From positions 1-64,000 of the forward strand of contig NZ_JAOWLA010000009.1 in the NCBI RefSeq assembly GCF_025751575.1: DNA of 64,000 nt, in the 5' to 3' direction. Source of the stretch: Albidovulum sediminicola. Lineage in GTDB: Bacteria; Pseudomonadota; Alphaproteobacteria; Rhodobacterales; Rhodobacteraceae. Below, one piece after another: positions 62,927 through 64,000 of this stretch. The notes beneath the pieces are model-generated. The model saw only the letters and a list, made by a program, of their open reading frames with translations. It was not told the DNA's origin and made no database searches. Every line of letters begins with the position of its first letter. Within the stretch, counting starts at the first letter, position 1. The position numbers and the translations under genes were made by a program.

Positions 62927-62954
62927 AAGGGCCGGGGATTTCCCCGGCCCTTTT
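62927..62954 (+). terminator. Intrinsic terminator after the Bax inhibitor-1 gene
   Basis: AAGGGCCGGGG-N4-CCCCGGCCCTT is an 11-bp perfect stem followed by TTTTCGTTT, about 20 bases after the stop codon. Confidence 0.88.
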
Positions 62955-63042
62955 CGTTTGTACGCCCGGCGCGCGGGCGGCCAGGCAAAGAAAAAGCCGC
63001 GCTTGCGGCGCGGCCCTTGGACGTCCTACGGGACGGCAGATC

Positions 63043-63210
63043 TTACTTGATCTTGCCTTCCTTGTATTCGACATGCTCACGCTTGACCGGGTCGTACTTA
63101 CGCACAACCATCTTTTCGGTCATGGTGCGGGCATTCTTCTTGGTCACATAGAAGTGCCCGGTGCCCGCCGTCGAGTTCAGACGGATCTTGATCGTCGTCG
63201 GCTTCGCCAT
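63043..63210 (-). CDS. rpmG: 50S ribosomal protein L33
   Basis: A 55-residue protein, [20 protein letters not shown] to [10 protein letters not shown], typical of cysteine-free L33 from alphaproteobacteria. GGAGAAC lies before the ATG. The metal-binding CxxC pairs of other L33 forms are absent, so this is the zinc-independent type. Confidence 0.97.
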   Translation of the reverse strand: MAKPTTIKIRLNSTAGTGHFYVTKKNARTMTEKMVVRKYDPVKREHVEYKEGKIK

Positions 63211-63371
63211 TGTCGTTCTCCTGCTTCGGACATCGCCCGAACGGCGCAGCCCGCAAATCTCTTGAAGCCCGCCTTTTACGGATGGCGGCGGCAGAGTCAA
63301 CAGACAAAGCGCGGGAAAGGCGACGCTTTGAAGGCTACCGTTGCCGCCCTCCTTAACCGAAGGGCAGAAAT

Positions 63372-63769
63372 GCGCGGAGAACCTGTAAGCCGGATTCTGT
63401 CCAAGGGGCGAACCCCTCTGGATGACCATTCCTCTCGGCCCGCCGTTACCGACGCGCTCAAGCTGCCAACCCGGGCCTCTCGGGCTGAAGCGTCCCTGCG
63501 GGCGGTCTCCGTTGCCGGACCGGCCCCCGCGCGAGGCCCCTATTTGGCATTGCTCCCGGTGGGGCTTGCCGTGCCGTCCCTGTTGCCAGGTCCGCGGTGG
63601 GCTCTTACCCCACCGTTTCACCCTTACCCGCGCGGACGCGGGCGGTTTCATCTCTGTGGCGCTTTCCCTCGGGTTTCCCCGGCCGGGCGTTACCCGGCAC
63701 CGTTGCCTCATGGAGTCCGGACTTTCCTCGCGGGACTCGCGCCCCCCGCGGTCATCCGGTCCTCCGCGC
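63372..63769 (-). ncRNA. rnpB: RNase P RNA (class A)
   Basis: Minus-strand sequence contains GAGGAAAGTCCGGACTCC near the 5' end and ACAGAATCCGGCTTACAG near the 3' end, both universal RNase P RNA parts. The ends GCGCGGAGGACC (63769-63758) and GGTTCTCCGCGC (63383-63372) pair as a 12-bp P1 helix with one G-U, which defines the limits. It is the catalytic subunit that trims tRNA 5' leaders. About 398 nt long. Confidence 0.97.
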
Positions 63770-63778
63770 GAGGCTCAG

Positions 63779-64000
63779 TTAGGCGCGCGTGCGCCCGCCG
63801 TCAACGGGAAAGCGCGCGGCAAGGTCCGCCATCATCGCGCGGTCCTCTGGCGCCTCCGGGCCGCTGGCCCGGGGGCGGAAGCGCAGGCGGAAGGCAGCAA
63901 GCAGCGCTTCGGGCGCCAGATCGGGATAACCGAAGCCACGGGCCGAGGTCGCGAAGTCCGCCGTGTCGTCGCCCGCCCCCGGCCAGACCGACAGGCCCTG
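63779..64000 (-). CDS. N-acetylmuramoyl-L-alanine amidase, AmpD type (C-terminus only)
   Basis: The last 73 residues of a gene entering from the right edge. FGYPDLAPEALLAAFRLRFRP followed by EDRAMMADLAARFP looks like the C-terminal peptidoglycan-binding-like helices of roseobacter AmpD-type amidases. AmpD cleaves anhydro-muropeptides in cell-wall recycling. The catalytic zinc part is outside the window. The stop lies nine bases from the predicted 5' end of rnpB, on the same strand. Confidence 0.6.
   Translation of the reverse strand, partial: QGLSVWPGAGDDTADFATSARGFGYPDLAPEALLAAFRLRFRPRASGPEAPEDRAMMADLAARFPVDGGRTRA

Noticed and set aside
1-64000. CRISPR arrays, tRNA genes, insertion sequences, prophage or attachment sites
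   Set aside because: No regularly spaced repeats, no cloverleaf with CCA-type acceptor and no transposase or integrase-like proteins were seen in reading both strands.

Overview
This is a high-GC window with Rhodobacteraceae (Roseobacter-group, Alphaproteobacteria) character. The indicators are a choline ABC transporter (choXWV) next to betI/betA, a PccR/ScfR-type short-chain acyl-CoA regulator, a SAM-II riboswitch on metZ, an AmpD-type amidase beside rnpB, many LysR regulators, and an intergenic hairpin repeat that I associate with this family. No tRNA, rRNA, CRISPR array, transposase or phage gene was seen.

Region 1 (1-23.4 kb) is an accessory catabolic island. It starts with a minus-strand set: an Asp/Glu-racemase-like enzyme, a PAPS-type sulfotransferase and the start of a sulfate adenylyltransferase. 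Then come repeated LysR-enzyme modules. These carry two long FAD-oxidoreductase/GcvT fusions of the dimethylglycine/sarcosine dehydrogenase type, an aldehyde dehydrogenase, a second Asp/Glu-racemase-like protein, and two MttB-superfamily methyltransferases that lack any in-frame TAG (so no pyrrolysine). Between them lie a threonine aldolase, a BCCT carrier, two universal stress proteins and a small ACT-like protein. A GlxA/GbdR-type AraC regulator is frameshifted. Inverted repeats, several with LysR-like T-N11-A spacing, sit in most of the LysR-target gaps. The simplest reading is uptake of a quaternary amine followed by stepwise N-demethylation with folate capture of C1 units. The substrate is not known and no corrinoid protein gene is present in the window.

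Region 2 (23.5-39.8 kb) is mostly core genome: folE2, metZ with SAM-II riboswitch and terminator, a small lipoprotein, a glutathione S-transferase, yciB, a DMT exporter, ftsY, an AlkB-type hydroxylase, xseA/purD divergent, a Bcr/CflA exporter, a ScfR-family regulator, a YdcH-like protein, pabB with an overlapping class IV aminotransferase, and a DUF1003 protein.

Region 3 (39.8-47.8 kb) is choline/betaine handling. betI, a serine/threonine dehydratase and betA form one minus-strand operon, divergent from choXWV. Two matching BetI-like operators lie in the shared gap. betB and betC are absent here. A DMT exporter and a LysE-type exporter follow.

Region 4 (47.9-64 kb) is housekeeping and purine salvage: yebC, two convergent SLC13/TrkA-C transporters, a YmdB phosphodiesterase, 5-formyl-THF cyclo-ligase overlapping mgtE, guanine deaminase, 8-oxoguanine deaminase, a HisN-type phosphatase, an XRE regulator, a quinone oxidoreductase with convergent LysR, a DUF1127 protein, a Bax-inhibitor-1 protein, rpmG, RNase P RNA and the end of an N-acetylmuramoyl-alanine amidase gene.
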